The notes: generated by a model not told the origin, from the letters alone. A stretch of 64,000 nucleotides of DNA from Pleurocapsa sp. PCC 7327 (GCF_000317025.1 NC_019689.1:1067501-1131500), one strand, 5' to 3'; counted from the stretch's first letter, positions 36,951 through 46,247 are shown. Made by a program: numbers and translations.

Positions 36951-37397
36951 ATGCCCATGCAAATTGTTAATGAAATTCTCGATCTAGAAACCGATAGCAG
37001 GATTGGAATTTATAACGTTACTCCTCTTATTGAAAAAATTCTGCTCGAAACCTCGATTAAAAGCGGGCAGGTTTTAATCTTTTCTCGACATACAACAACG
37101 GCAATAACGATTAATGAATATGAAGAAAGACTGCTAGAAGACCTCAAAAGTTACTTGAGAAAATTAGCGCCTCAATCAGAAAAATATCTCCACAATGACC
37201 TTCATTTGCGCTCAAATATTCCGCTCGACGAGCCAATGAACGCTCACTCTCACCTGATGGCGATGACGCTAAGTACTAGCGAAGTCATTCCCATTGTCGA
37301 TGGCAAATTGGGCTTGGGAACTTGGCAATCGGTGTTATTTTGCGAACTGGACGGCCCTCGCAAGAGAACCTTATTAATTCAAGTCTGCGGGCAGTAA
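36951..37397 (+). CDS. YjbQ-family (UPF0047) protein
   Basis: A 148-residue protein of the YjbQ/UPF0047 family: FSRHTTTAITINEYE at about 45-59, SNIPLDEPMNAHSHL and the C-terminal GTWQSVLFCELDGPRKRTLLIQV. The conserved His residues are arranged around a small cavity in known structures. Some members have been linked to thiamine-phosphate synthesis in suppression assays, but the physiological role is not settled. Met3 is an alternative start. It is cotranscribed with rnhA and convergent with a Rieske oxygenase gene 12 bases away. Confidence 0.9.
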   Translation: MPMQIVNEILDLETDSRIGIYNVTPLIEKILLETSIKSGQVLIFSRHTTTAITINEYEERLLEDLKSYLRKLAPQSEKYLHNDLHLRSNIPLDEPMNAHSHLMAMTLSTSEVIPIVDGKLGLGTWQSVLFCELDGPRKRTLLIQVCGQ

Positions 37398-37409
37398 ATC
37401 TTACATTCA

Positions 37410-38480
37410 TCATTCATAATTTCCCATCGCTGCTTGTTGACGAATTAATTTTTGTACGCTTGCGATCGCGGGATTTAATTCGTAAGTCCGACGGCGAGGA
37501 TCGTTAAGATACGCCTGCTGTTCTTGTTCTATCATCTCTACATCCTGACGAACCAAACCGTCTAATAATTTTTGCGCCGAAGCAAACAAACTATCTTTAA
37601 CAAAACGACGAAACCAGATAGGTAATTTATGCAAGCGCCAAAAGGCATTGAGAGAAGTAAAATGAATTAAATAAGCGCGAGTATTAGTTTCATTAACCGG
37701 ACAAAATAAACAATAAATTTTAAAATCTTTTCCTAACGTAGATACCCAATGGGGATACACATAACTCACATCTAAAGGTTCGGGATGGAGACGACGTAAA
37801 GCAGGGAAAAATAATTGCGAAATCGACCAAATTTTATCGATTTTATAATAACTTTGGGCTTCATAATAAGCATTTACTCGTTTGTTATCTATATTTAAAT
37901 CTTTTAAAACTGCTGATGCCCAGGCTTGATAGTCATCGTGTAGATGCCCGTGATACATATCCATTAGGTTTTCTATTAAAAAAGAATAGTGTCCCTTACA
38001 CTCAATAATGGATACGGTAGCAATGTAATTAAGATGATTCCATTCGGGAACTCCCATCGGTTGTATGGAGTTCCGATCTAATTTGTCTAAATCTCCAGGA
38101 AATAGCCAAATAAATCCATCTAATTCTCGTACTGGATAGCGACGAATTTTGCAATTAGGTAACTTTTGATTTGAGGCAAGATAGGGAACAGCAACGCAAT
38201 TTCCCTCCCAATTAAAGCGCCATCCATGATAAGCACATTCGAGTTCATTGCCAATCACTTTCCCGTGACTGAGTTTAACCTGTCGATGGGGACAGCGATC
38301 TTCTAGTGCATGAACTTTTCCAGTCTTATCTCGATAGAGAACAATTGCTTGATGCCATAGCGTCACGCCGATGGGTTCATCTCTGACTTCGGTACTACGT
38401 GCGACGACATACCAATGATTTGGGTTAATTCCACAGGTGCGAACGTCAACAAACTGGTTTGTTTGGGGAGAAACTTGCAT
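37410..38480 (-). CDS. Rieske-type aromatic ring-hydroxylating oxygenase alpha subunit
   Basis: An oxygenase of about 356 residues (375 if an upstream in-frame ATG at 38537 is used). The Rieske ligands CPHR and CAYHGW (Cys63, His65, Cys82, His85 from this start) are followed by a mononuclear iron site region (ENLMDMYHGHLHDD) and a C-terminal helix. It resembles the VanA/PaO-like group that uses an external reductase; no reductase gene is adjacent. The substrate is unknown. The Met at 38480 is preferred because conserved sequence (NQFVDVRTCGINPNHWYVVA) begins soon after it. Confidence 0.88.
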   Translation of the reverse strand: MQVSPQTNQFVDVRTCGINPNHWYVVARSTEVRDEPIGVTLWHQAIVLYRDKTGKVHALEDRCPHRQVKLSHGKVIGNELECAYHGWRFNWEGNCVAVPYLASNQKLPNCKIRRYPVRELDGFIWLFPGDLDKLDRNSIQPMGVPEWNHLNYIATVSIIECKGHYSFLIENLMDMYHGHLHDDYQAWASAVLKDLNIDNKRVNAYYEAQSYYKIDKIWSISQLFFPALRRLHPEPLDVSYVYPHWVSTLGKDFKIYCLFCPVNETNTRAYLIHFTSLNAFWRLHKLPIWFRRFVKDSLFASAQKLLDGLVRQDVEMIEQEQQAYLNDPRRRTYELNPAIASVQKLIRQQAAMGNYE

Positions 38481-38562
38481 TGTTGTGAAGTGCGATCGCT
38501 CTCTTGTCTGAGTTGATTTTGATATAGAATATCGCAAAACTCAAAAAATTCGTGCAGCAATA

Positions 38563-39021
38563 ATGCAGAGTCAGTGGATAATAATTGATGGAATAATTAA
38601 GCAGGGACACCAAGTAGCCTCTGGCATGGCTGAGAACAGTCCTTATCCGGGAAGCACAATAGAAATGCAGACACCTTTTTTCCAAAAACTGGGACTGGAT
38701 TTGACCCCATTCTTTCCAGCTACATTAAATGTATCAATTAGTCCTTATACTTTCACTGTCAAACAGCCAGAATATACGTTCCAAAAGGTTGAGTGGACTT
38801 CCAAACATCCTCCCGAAGATTTCTTGTTTTCTCGCTGTCGAGTTGTCTATAATAACACTCGATATGATGCCTTAATTTACTATCCCAATCCAGAAACCAA
38901 AACTACTCACTTTCAAGACAATTCTACTCTTGAAATTCTGGCTCCATTAATTTCTAATCTTCAATATGGAGATAGCCTTCAAGTTGAAATTAATTCATTG
39001 GAGATAGTAGTTAGTTGTTAG
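38563..39021 (+). CDS. DUF120-like (archaeal riboflavin kinase fold) small protein
   Basis: A 152-residue protein. By eye it follows the DUF120/RibK pattern: an N-terminal G.I..G..VASG.AE..PYPGS stretch, KLGLDLTPFFPATLNVSIS (compare the family LGF.PYPGTLNV), then a middle barrel region, and DNSTLEILAPLISNLQYGDSLQVEI (compare LEIIAP..LR..L.L.DGD.V.V). In archaea this fold is a CTP-dependent riboflavin kinase. Cyanobacteria have RibF, so this bacterial homologue may have another small-molecule role. It is divergent from the Rieske oxygenase. The family assignment is not verified by search. Confidence 0.6.
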   Translation: MQSQWIIIDGIIKQGHQVASGMAENSPYPGSTIEMQTPFFQKLGLDLTPFFPATLNVSISPYTFTVKQPEYTFQKVEWTSKHPPEDFLFSRCRVVYNNTRYDALIYYPNPETKTTHFQDNSTLEILAPLISNLQYGDSLQVEINSLEIVVSC

Positions 39022-39447
39022 TCTCTTAGTAGAGACTGTTTGTAAAATACATCCTTCTACAACAGAAACATTAAATTTGACTACGATTTTGCTCGCGCGA
39101 GCAAGATGCTCGCACTACAATTTTTCATAAATAATTCAGCGTCTCTTGCACAAGTATTTTTTGACCTCACGCCAAGACGCAAAGGGCGCCAAGAAGTTTT
39201 TTAAGACAAAGATTTTTACAAAAATTCTATCTAGGATAGTTTTCTTCATCATATCAAAGTCAGCTTTTGTATTATTCCCAGTCATAAAGCTTCGCTAACA
39301 CCTCAAAGGGAGATAGAGTAGAGCAAGTTTTGTTTTAGATAGCTAGTAGTAGTAAACTAAGAGCTGATACCATTCTCTCTGCACCTTTGCAAGAGATAAT
39401 ATTACTGTTTGAAAACAGTATCAAAATTAAATTCTCCCCGTCTCCCT
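39022..39447. other. intergenic region with dispersed palindromic repeats
   Basis: A palindromic repeat with GCTCGCGCGAGCAAGATGCT (39091-39110) and CGCACTAC is related to one at 47995-48053. A degenerate ACGCCAAGACGCAAAGG element follows near 39173. The rest is AT-rich without an ORF. An in-frame TTG at 39409 would extend the helicase gene into this region. Confidence 0.5.
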
Positions 39448-40962
39448 ATGACTCGTATTCCCAAACTAAAATACGATCGGGGCACTTTGATACTACATCC
39501 ACCGCCAAAAGGAAAAGAGTGGATCGACTTTGCTACTTGGGACGATCGCGTTGAAAAATTTCGCATTCCTGCCATTAATTATCGTCTCCTAGTAGAAACG
39601 CTACAGGCGACGGGAATAGATTTTATCGACGAAGCAAAGGAATTTATTCCCCTCGAACTGACTCCCAGCTTTGAGAGAGAACCTTATCCCCATCAAGAAG
39701 AAGCATTGCAAGCTTGGAAACAAGCAGGCAGAAAAGGCGTTGTCGTTTTGCCTACGGCAGCGGGAAAGACATATTTGGCACAACTTGCCATGCAAGCGAC
39801 TCCTCGCACGACTCTCATTCTCGTGCCTACGTTAGATTTAATGCATCAATGGTATGCCCAGATGGAAGCGGCATTTCCCGATGTGGAAGTGGGGTTGTTG
39901 GGAGGAGGAGCGCGCGATCGCACTCCGATTCTTATTGCAACTTACAACAGTGCGGCGATTCATTCGGAAGCTTTGGGCGATCGATATGCACTCTTGATTT
40001 TTGACGAATGCCATCATTTACCAACAGACTTCTTTCGTAAAATTGCTGAGGATGCGATCGCGCCCTATCGTTTGGGACTTACTGCAACTCCAGATCGAAC
40101 CGACGGTACTCATCGGGAGTTGGATGCTCTTATTGGTCCGGTCGTCTATCGCAAAACCCCTGAAGAACTTTCTGGAGGGGCGCTAGCAGAACATAAAATC
40201 GTCCAAATTAAGGTTAAATTATCGCAAAAAGAGCGCGAAAGATACGAGAAAGCAATAAAAATTCGCAACGATTTTTTGCGTCAGTCGAACATTTCTTTAG
40301 GGAGTTTAAATGGTTGGCAACTCTTCGTCCAAGCAAGTGCGCGATCGAATGCGGGACGGCGTGCCATGCTTGCCCACCGAGAAGCGAAAGAAATCGCTGC
40401 TGGAACTGATGCAAAATTGCGGGTTCTCATCGAGTTAATTTGCGAACATTATCCAGAATCCATTCTCATTTTTACCAACGATAATGCAACTGTCTACCGC
40501 ATCTCGCAAGAGTTTTTGATTCCTGCCATAACTTACCAAACACCAGTCAAAGAACGACACGAGATTCTAACTCGCTTTCGAGAAGGAGACTACAAAACCC
40601 TGGTGACTTCTCACGTTCTTAACGAAGGGGTTGACGTACCCGATGCTCGCATTGCCATTATTCTATCGGGGACGGGTTCGACGCGGGAATACGTACAGCG
40701 ACTCGGTAGGGTGTTGAGAAAAGGAAGCGATCGCAATAAATTAGCAGTACTATACGAAGTTATAACAGAAGATACCAGCGACGAAAGAACTTCACAACGC
40801 AGGCGAAGGACAGAAGATAATCCGAATCAACATCGACAATTATCGCTCGTTTACTCTCAATCTGCCAATAACGCAGATCCTCTAAAAACTCTGAAAGCAG
40901 CAGAGTCATCCGTTCAGTGGAAACCAAAAAATTCAAAAGACAATCTGACCCTCGATTTCTAA
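39448..40962 (+). CDS. XPB/Rad25-like superfamily 2 DNA helicase
   Basis: A helicase of about 504 residues: an N-terminal damage-recognition-like region (about 1-75), the Q-motif-like YPHQEEAL, Walker A PTAAGKT at 102-108, DECHH at 186-190, LTATPDR, then the second RecA domain with VLNEGVDVPDA and the QRLGRVLRKG motif VI. Bacterial XPB proteins unwind DNA with 3'-5' polarity and usually sit next to a DUF790 nuclease gene (the XPB-Bax1 pair); none is adjacent here. The ATG at 39448 gives the standard N terminus MTRIPKLKYDRGTL. The last about 40 residues are polar and variable. Confidence 0.9.
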   Translation: MTRIPKLKYDRGTLILHPPPKGKEWIDFATWDDRVEKFRIPAINYRLLVETLQATGIDFIDEAKEFIPLELTPSFEREPYPHQEEALQAWKQAGRKGVVVLPTAAGKTYLAQLAMQATPRTTLILVPTLDLMHQWYAQMEAAFPDVEVGLLGGGARDRTPILIATYNSAAIHSEALGDRYALLIFDECHHLPTDFFRKIAEDAIAPYRLGLTATPDRTDGTHRELDALIGPVVYRKTPEELSGGALAEHKIVQIKVKLSQKERERYEKAIKIRNDFLRQSNISLGSLNGWQLFVQASARSNAGRRAMLAHREAKEIAAGTDAKLRVLIELICEHYPESILIFTNDNATVYRISQEFLIPAITYQTPVKERHEILTRFREGDYKTLVTSHVLNEGVDVPDARIAIILSGTGSTREYVQRLGRVLRKGSDRNKLAVLYEVITEDTSDERTSQRRRRTEDNPNQHRQLSLVYSQSANNADPLKTLKAAESSVQWKPKNSKDNLTLDF

Positions 40963-41030
40963 AATTCGATCCGATCTTTATCAACAAGCATAAAGATGCA
41001 GTGTTAAGTATTAAAAACTGGCGATCGCTG

Positions 41031-41168
41031 TTAAATCCACCCAAGAAAATTAGCGATCGCCAAACCAATAATAACTCCCGTGGCGCCGCTTAAGGTCGTA
41101 GGAATAAAGTACCAGTCAGATTTGTTGAGTTTGGATTGATAAGATACATTGCTTCGAGTTAGTTGCAT
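41031..41168 (-). CDS. 45-residue single-span membrane protein
   Basis: ATG at 41168 to TAA at 41031 encodes a polar N terminus (MQLTRSNVSYQSKLNKSDWY) and one C-terminal hydrophobic helix (SGATGVIIGLAIANFLGWI). GGAG lies about 13 bases before the ATG. The GATG(V/I)IIG(L/A) core has the look of small thylakoid proteins, but I do not recognise it. It stands alone between the helicase and the ABC permease. Confidence 0.5.
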   Translation of the reverse strand: MQLTRSNVSYQSKLNKSDWYFIPTTLSGATGVIIGLAIANFLGWI

Positions 41169-41372
41169 AGTTTCTTTTCTCCTACAATCTAGAAATTATA
41201 TTTAGGCTTGCTATAGCCCTAAGATATAAAACTAGAGCGTTTGCTCGCATCGAATAAATGTCATATTCACACCCTTACATTTGTCATGATTAATAAGGGC
41301 AACCAGATGTCAGGCGATGAAAATAACTTCATACCGTTTTACACCGTTTTACAAGCAAGTAGATGGGGGATC

Positions 41373-42398
41373 TCAATAACGAATGCGAGGATCGATATAA
41401 GCATTGATTAAATCGATTAAAATGCTGGCAAAGACCACAATTGCCCCAAAAAAGACCATAATTCCCTGAACAGTTGGATAATCGCGCAAGGAAATGGCTT
41501 CATATAGCCGATTTCCCAAACCGGGCCACGAAAACGTTACTTCTGTTAAAACCGCACCGCCTAACAAGGATGCAAATGTCAGTCCTAAAACTGTAATAAC
41601 CGGAATCAGGGCATTTTTTAAGGCGTGAGCGAGAAGAATTTGTCGTTCGGGAATGCCTCTAGCTCTGGCAGCTTCTACATAATCTGCCTGCAACGTTTGT
41701 TTTAAGTTCACCCGCACGATTCGTTCAAAAATCCCGCTCAAAAGAACTCCTAGCGTCAGACTAGGCATAGCCAAATAATGTAAAGCGGTAAAAAATTGAG
41801 CGAAATTCCCTGTTAGCAGACTATCAATCGTATATATTCCCGTGATTGCTGCGGGTGGGGTTTCGCTCAGCGGAAAACGAGTTCCGAGGGGAAACCAACC
41901 AAGCTGGACAGAAAAAATCAATTGCCCGAGCATACCAACCCAGAAAATGGGTAAGGCATAGGTAACGATTCCAAATAGTCTTCCACCGACATCTATCGCG
42001 CTTCCAGGACGAGAGGCAGAAAAAATTCCAATGCCAATACCAACGACTAGAGCGACGACTATACTATAAAACGCCAATTCTAGCGTAGCCGGAAAATGCT
42101 CTCGAATGACCTCCCAAACAGCAATTCCCTTGCTGGTAATCGAGTTTCCTAAATCCAAACGCAGCAAATCCCATAGATAATTTAAATACTGAAGCCAAAG
42201 GGGCTGGTTTAGCCCTAATTCTTCTCTTAACTTTAACTTAGCGGCTTCGGGAGCGCGATTGCCCAGAATCGCGTCTGCCGTGTCTCCCGGTGTCGCCCGC
42301 ATCAGCAAAAAGACGATTGTAATAATCGTCCATAACATGAGTGGAGCTAGCAGTAAGCGAGCTAGAATGTAATACTGTAGGGCTTTAGAACGAGACAT
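41373..42398 (-). CDS. oligopeptide/nickel-type ABC transporter permease (DppB/OppB family)
   Basis: A 341-residue inner-membrane permease with about six helices. The N terminus (RLLLAPLMLWTIITIVFLLMRATPGD) and the EAA loop (EAARARGIPERQILLAHALKNALIPV, about 242-267), ending in IDPRIRY, are typical of DppB/OppB. It would pair with a DppC-like permease, ATPases and a binding protein, none of which are in this window; cyanobacterial peptide transporter subunits are often scattered. The substrate is probably peptides or nickel, not decidable here. Confidence 0.93.
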   Translation of the reverse strand: MSRSKALQYYILARLLLAPLMLWTIITIVFLLMRATPGDTADAILGNRAPEAAKLKLREELGLNQPLWLQYLNYLWDLLRLDLGNSITSKGIAVWEVIREHFPATLELAFYSIVVALVVGIGIGIFSASRPGSAIDVGGRLFGIVTYALPIFWVGMLGQLIFSVQLGWFPLGTRFPLSETPPAAITGIYTIDSLLTGNFAQFFTALHYLAMPSLTLGVLLSGIFERIVRVNLKQTLQADYVEAARARGIPERQILLAHALKNALIPVITVLGLTFASLLGGAVLTEVTFSWPGLGNRLYEAISLRDYPTVQGIMVFFGAIVVFASILIDLINAYIDPRIRY

Positions 42399-42477
42399 CT
42401 ATTGAGTTACCAGTTGTCAGTTATCAGTTTATAGCCTATTGCCGATAACTGGGTCGCTGGTTACTAAGTCGCGATCG

Positions 42478-42786
42478 CTATTCGTTTTTATTTTCCTTAT
42501 CATCGCTACCGCCAGCAAAAGGATTTTCCCCAATCCCTAGTTGCTTTTTGCTTTGTCTGAGTTCTTTCCAAAGCGCCTTAATTTGCTCGTAAGCTTCTTC
42601 GGGAGCGATCTTGCCGCCAGTTTCTAAATTACAGATATAGCTGACTCGTTGGGCAAATTCTTGTAAATTGGCGTTGAAGACCAGATTTTCTGGCTTAACT
42701 TTACCCCGATAGGGACTACGAGGATAGAGGAAGTCTTCTTTGTCTCTGTTAGCTGCCATTGCTATCTCCCTGAGTGAATTATCCAT
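42478..42786 (-). CDS. small conserved cyanobacterial protein, function unknown
   Basis: A protein of 102 residues, or 93 if it starts at Met10 (42759, MAANRDKEDFLYPRSPYRG). It is soluble, charged and largely helical; YRGKVKPENLVFNANLQEFAQRVSYICNLETGGKI looks strongly conserved and the tail is Asp/Lys/Asn-rich. I do not recognise a function. It is divergent from purC with the Pho-box-like array between them. Confidence 0.75.
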   Translation of the reverse strand: MDNSLREIAMAANRDKEDFLYPRSPYRGKVKPENLVFNANLQEFAQRVSYICNLETGGKIAPEEAYEQIKALWKELRQSKKQLGIGENPFAGGSDDKENKNE

Positions 42787-42835
42787 ATTTTATGGAGATC
42801 GAACGCTATTCGTGTTTAAGTTGACTTAGTCTTTT

Positions 42836-42876
42836 ATTAACTCATTATTAACCTAAGCTTAATTTAAATTTAACAG
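42836..42876 (+). promoter_or_regulatory. Pho-box-like array, four direct repeats of period 11
   Basis: ATTAACTC (42836-42843), ATTAACCT (42847-42854), CTTAATTT (42858-42865) and TTTAACAG (42869-42876) are each eight bases with three-base AT-rich spacers. This fits the cyanobacterial SphR/PhoB box (YTTAAYYW units, 3-base spacers) with some mismatches. It lies about 100 bases upstream of purC and 50-77 bases upstream of the divergent small gene. Confidence 0.5.
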
Positions 42877-42978
42877 AAGAACTCGAACTATGCTATAGCG
42901 CCAGTTTACATAGCAGTGAAAGTTTTACAATTGTCGTAGTCTCAGCGCGATCGCTATATCGATTCTTTAGTATTAAAA

Positions 42979-43728
42979 ATGGAAGGCTCTATGGTAGAAA
43001 AACTTTATGAAGGAAAAGCAAAGATTCTGTACCCTACAGAAGACGAAGAAATCCTCCTGACCTATTTTAAAGATGATGCAACTGCGTTTAACGCTCAAAA
43101 ACGAGGACAAATTCAGGGAAAAGGCGAAATCAACTGTACGATTTCGGCGGCTTTATTTGAATGGTTAGAATCTCTGGGAATTCCTACTCACTATATCGAT
43201 CGCCCCGAACGCGATCGCATGCGCGTCAAAGCCGTCAAAATTCTTCCCATAGAAGTTGTCGTCAGAAATATCGCGGCTGGCAGTCTTTGCAAACAGACAG
43301 GTTTGCCTGAGGGAAAAATCTTACCATATCCTCTAGTAGAATTTTATCTAAAAAATGATGCCCTTGGAGATCCCCTGCTCACCCGCGATCGCCTGGCCAT
43401 TTTAGAGCTAGCCACACCGCAACAGCTAGAGCAAATAGAAGCAACGGCACTCAAAATCAATCAACATTTGAGCGAGTTTTTCGATCGCTGCGGAATTACT
43501 CTAGTAGACTTCAAACTAGAATTTGGGCTAGATTCTGGGGGGCAGTTGCTCTTAGCCGATGAAATCAGTCCCGATACTTGTCGTTTGTGGGATAAAGCCG
43601 AAACCGACCCCAAAGCAAGAGTCATGGATAAAGACCGATTTCGTCGAGATTTGGGAGACATAGAATCTGCTTATCAGCGAGTCCAGCAACGGGTTTTAGA
43701 ACAAATTGCCCAGTTGCGCAACCAATGA
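42979..43728 (+). CDS. purC: SAICAR synthetase
   Basis: This enzyme ligates CAIR with aspartate using ATP in purine biosynthesis. The 249 residues contain LYEGKAKILYPTEDEE near 9-24, DDATAFNAQKRGQI, the RPERDRMRVKAVKILPIEVVVRN region and LLADEISPDTCRLWD with the metal/ATP-site acidic residues. Met5 is an alternative start (family members usually begin just before KLYEGKAK). It is a single pur gene, as is usual in cyanobacteria. The upstream Pho-box-like array could link it to phosphate status. Confidence 0.97.
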   Translation: MEGSMVEKLYEGKAKILYPTEDEEILLTYFKDDATAFNAQKRGQIQGKGEINCTISAALFEWLESLGIPTHYIDRPERDRMRVKAVKILPIEVVVRNIAAGSLCKQTGLPEGKILPYPLVEFYLKNDALGDPLLTRDRLAILELATPQQLEQIEATALKINQHLSEFFDRCGITLVDFKLEFGLDSGGQLLLADEISPDTCRLWDKAETDPKARVMDKDRFRRDLGDIESAYQRVQQRVLEQIAQLRNQ

Positions 43729-43805
43729 GAGAGCGATCGGAACATTGCAGGCTGGATACAGTCTCTATCTTCGGTTACTAATCTTCTCTGTGCTATGTTA
43801 GTAAC

Positions 43806-46247
43806 TTGTTGCCAGTCGTTTGGTCAATATTAAACAGTAGACCAAAATTGACAATACTTACTTTTTGGTGGTATGTGGACGTGCTCGACGAAATCATAAA
43901 TGTGAAGCTGTCTCCTCTTGTTTTTTCTCTAGTTATTGCGACAGCAGTGCTCAACTTAGCTAGTTCGGCTAGGGGAGAAACCACCGACCCAATTCTCTCC
44001 TTGGCAGAAACCGCTTGGTTCAAGGAAAAAGCCAACCCTTCCGACAGACAAAAGAGCGAGCTTCAGACTGCTTTTGTGCAAGAGCTGCAAAATCGTCTTT
44101 TTCTAGAAACGACGATAGTTGCGCAAGTAGATGAGCCGTCAATCTTAGCCGATGCGATCGCGCCTTCAACTCTTCGTGCTTCCGACTCCAAGTCTCAGGA
44201 GGTTTTCATGCCTGTAGGTTCTCCGGCTCCAGCGAAACCTACCTCGCGATCGCACGAAACGCTGACTTCACAAACACCACCCTTTGAAACGCCAGAAGAA
44301 AATCCTACTCTGCAAATCCCCGATTCCAAATCGCAGGAGGCTCCCGCTCCTCAAGTCCCCGCGCCCGAAACTCCCCCAACTCCAGCTCCAGAAATCCCAG
44401 CACCTGAAGATGGAGCAGAATCTCCTGAAGCAGCACCTGCCGAAGAAGCGCGAGTGCTCGTCTCAGAAGTACTCGTTAGCGGTGCTCCTCCGGAATTGAC
44501 CGATCTGGTCTACAACACCATTCGCACTCGTCCGGGACGAATTGCCACCCGCTCTCAACTACAAGAAGACATCAATGCTATCTACGCTACGGGTTTCTTT
44601 GCCAACGTCAGAGTCACCCCAGAAGATACTCCCCTAGGCGTTCGCGTCACTTTTGCCGTCGATCCCAATCCAGTGCTACAGCGCGTAGAAATCCAAACCG
44701 TCCCTCCCACAGAAAAACCCCGCGTTTTGCCCGACCAAGTGATAGAGGAGACATTTAAGGAACAGTATGGTAGGATTCTCAATTTGCGCGACTTGCAACA
44801 GGGGATTAAAAAAATCAATGAGTGGTATTCCCAAAATGGTTACGATTTGGCACAGGTAATCGAATCTCCTAAAGTTTCCGAAGATGGAACCGTTACCTTG
44901 GTAATTGCAGAAGGGGTTATCGAAGATATCCAGGTCAGATTTTTCGACGAAGAAGACGAGCCAAAAGAAGGAGACACGCGACCGTTTATCGTCACGCGAG
45001 AACTAGAGTTAAAGCCGGGAGATGTCTTCAACCGCAATATAGCGCAAAGGGATCTTCAGCGCGTCTTTGGGTTGGGGATCTTTGAGGATGCAAGGCTGTC
45101 ATTTTCCCCCGGAAAAGACCCGCGTCAAGTCATTGTTAATGTCGATGTGGTCGAAGGCAATACTGCCTCACTGGCGGCAGGTGCAGGGATTAGCTCCAAT
45201 AGCGGTTTATTTGGAACGGTGAGCTATCAAGAGCAGAATCTAGGCGGCAATAACCAAACCTTGGGAGCAGAATTGCAGATCGGGGAACGAGAATTCCTGT
45301 TTGACGTGAGCTTTACCGATCCCTGGATTGGCGGCGATCCTTACCGCACTTCTTATACGGTTAATGCCTTCCGCCGTCGGTCGATTTCCTTGGTATTTGA
45401 CGGGGACGATACGCGCTTGACCACGGAGAATGGGGACGATAGTCCCCGCGTCGTTCGTACCGGAGGCGGCATCACCTTTGTGCGTCCGATCGCTGAAAAT
45501 CCCTATACGAAACCGGATTGGCGACTCTCGGCTGGATTTACTTACCAGCGCGTTCAGATCGAGAACGGAGACGGCGATATCGCGCCCAGATCCTCGCGCG
45601 ATGACGGATTGCGAGACTTAGCCTTTAGTCCTAGCGGTAAAGATGACTTGTTTGTCTTCAGTTTTGGTGCGACTCAGGATTACCGCAATAATACCTTACA
45701 ACCAACTAGCGGTTCCTTGCTGCGTTTGGGCTTGGAGCAAAGCGTCCCTATCGGCTCCGGTAATATTCTCTTGAGTCGTCTCAGAGCGAGTTACAGTTAC
45801 TATATTCCGGTTAACTATATTGACTTTGGCTTTGCTGAAGATTCAGAAAAGCTACCCCAGACGATTGCGTTTAACGTTCAGGCAGGAACTGTCCTCGGAG
45901 ATTTACCGCCCTATGAAGCTTTTGTTATCGGTGGTAGTAACTCGGTACGCGGTTATGGGGAAGGAGAAGTTGGCGTTGGTCGCAGCTATTTTCAGGCAAC
46001 TGCTGAATATCGTTTTCCAATTCTTGATTTTATCGGGGCTGCTGTCTTTCTCGACTACGGCACGACGTTGGGTTCTAGCGGTGGCGTTCCCGGCGCTCCT
46101 GGCGACGTTCGGAACTTACCGGGCAGCGGTTTGGGCTACGGTCTTGGCGTTCGGGTTCAATCCCCCGTCGGTCCAATTCGGATAGACTATGGATGGAACG
46201 ACCAAGGAGAATCTCAGCTTCATTTTGGCATTGGAGAAAGGTTTTAA
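43806..46247 (+). CDS. bamA: BamA/Omp85-type outer membrane assembly factor
   Basis: A protein of up to 813 residues. A hydrophobic signal (KLSPLVFSLVIATAVLNLASSARG, about 34-57) precedes a variable Pro/Glu/Ala-rich spacer (about 120-205). POTRA domains follow (about 215-450; VSGAPPELTDLVYNTIRTRPG) and then a C-terminal beta-barrel with the Omp85 motif VRGYGEGEVG near residue 712 and a terminal phenylalanine. It folds outer membrane proteins. The start is uncertain: TTG at 43806, or GTG at 43875 or 43902, the last giving a compact signal peptide. It is followed by lpxC and fabZ, as in other cyanobacteria. Confidence 0.94.
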   Translation: MLPVVWSILNSRPKLTILTFWWYVDVLDEIINVKLSPLVFSLVIATAVLNLASSARGETTDPILSLAETAWFKEKANPSDRQKSELQTAFVQELQNRLFLETTIVAQVDEPSILADAIAPSTLRASDSKSQEVFMPVGSPAPAKPTSRSHETLTSQTPPFETPEENPTLQIPDSKSQEAPAPQVPAPETPPTPAPEIPAPEDGAESPEAAPAEEARVLVSEVLVSGAPPELTDLVYNTIRTRPGRIATRSQLQEDINAIYATGFFANVRVTPEDTPLGVRVTFAVDPNPVLQRVEIQTVPPTEKPRVLPDQVIEETFKEQYGRILNLRDLQQGIKKINEWYSQNGYDLAQVIESPKVSEDGTVTLVIAEGVIEDIQVRFFDEEDEPKEGDTRPFIVTRELELKPGDVFNRNIAQRDLQRVFGLGIFEDARLSFSPGKDPRQVIVNVDVVEGNTASLAAGAGISSNSGLFGTVSYQEQNLGGNNQTLGAELQIGEREFLFDVSFTDPWIGGDPYRTSYTVNAFRRRSISLVFDGDDTRLTTENGDDSPRVVRTGGGITFVRPIAENPYTKPDWRLSAGFTYQRVQIENGDGDIAPRSSRDDGLRDLAFSPSGKDDLFVFSFGATQDYRNNTLQPTSGSLLRLGLEQSVPIGSGNILLSRLRASYSYYIPVNYIDFGFAEDSEKLPQTIAFNVQAGTVLGDLPPYEAFVIGGSNSVRGYGEGEVGVGRSYFQATAEYRFPILDFIGAAVFLDYGTTLGSSGGVPGAPGDVRNLPGSGLGYGLGVRVQSPVGPIRIDYGWNDQGESQLHFGIGERF

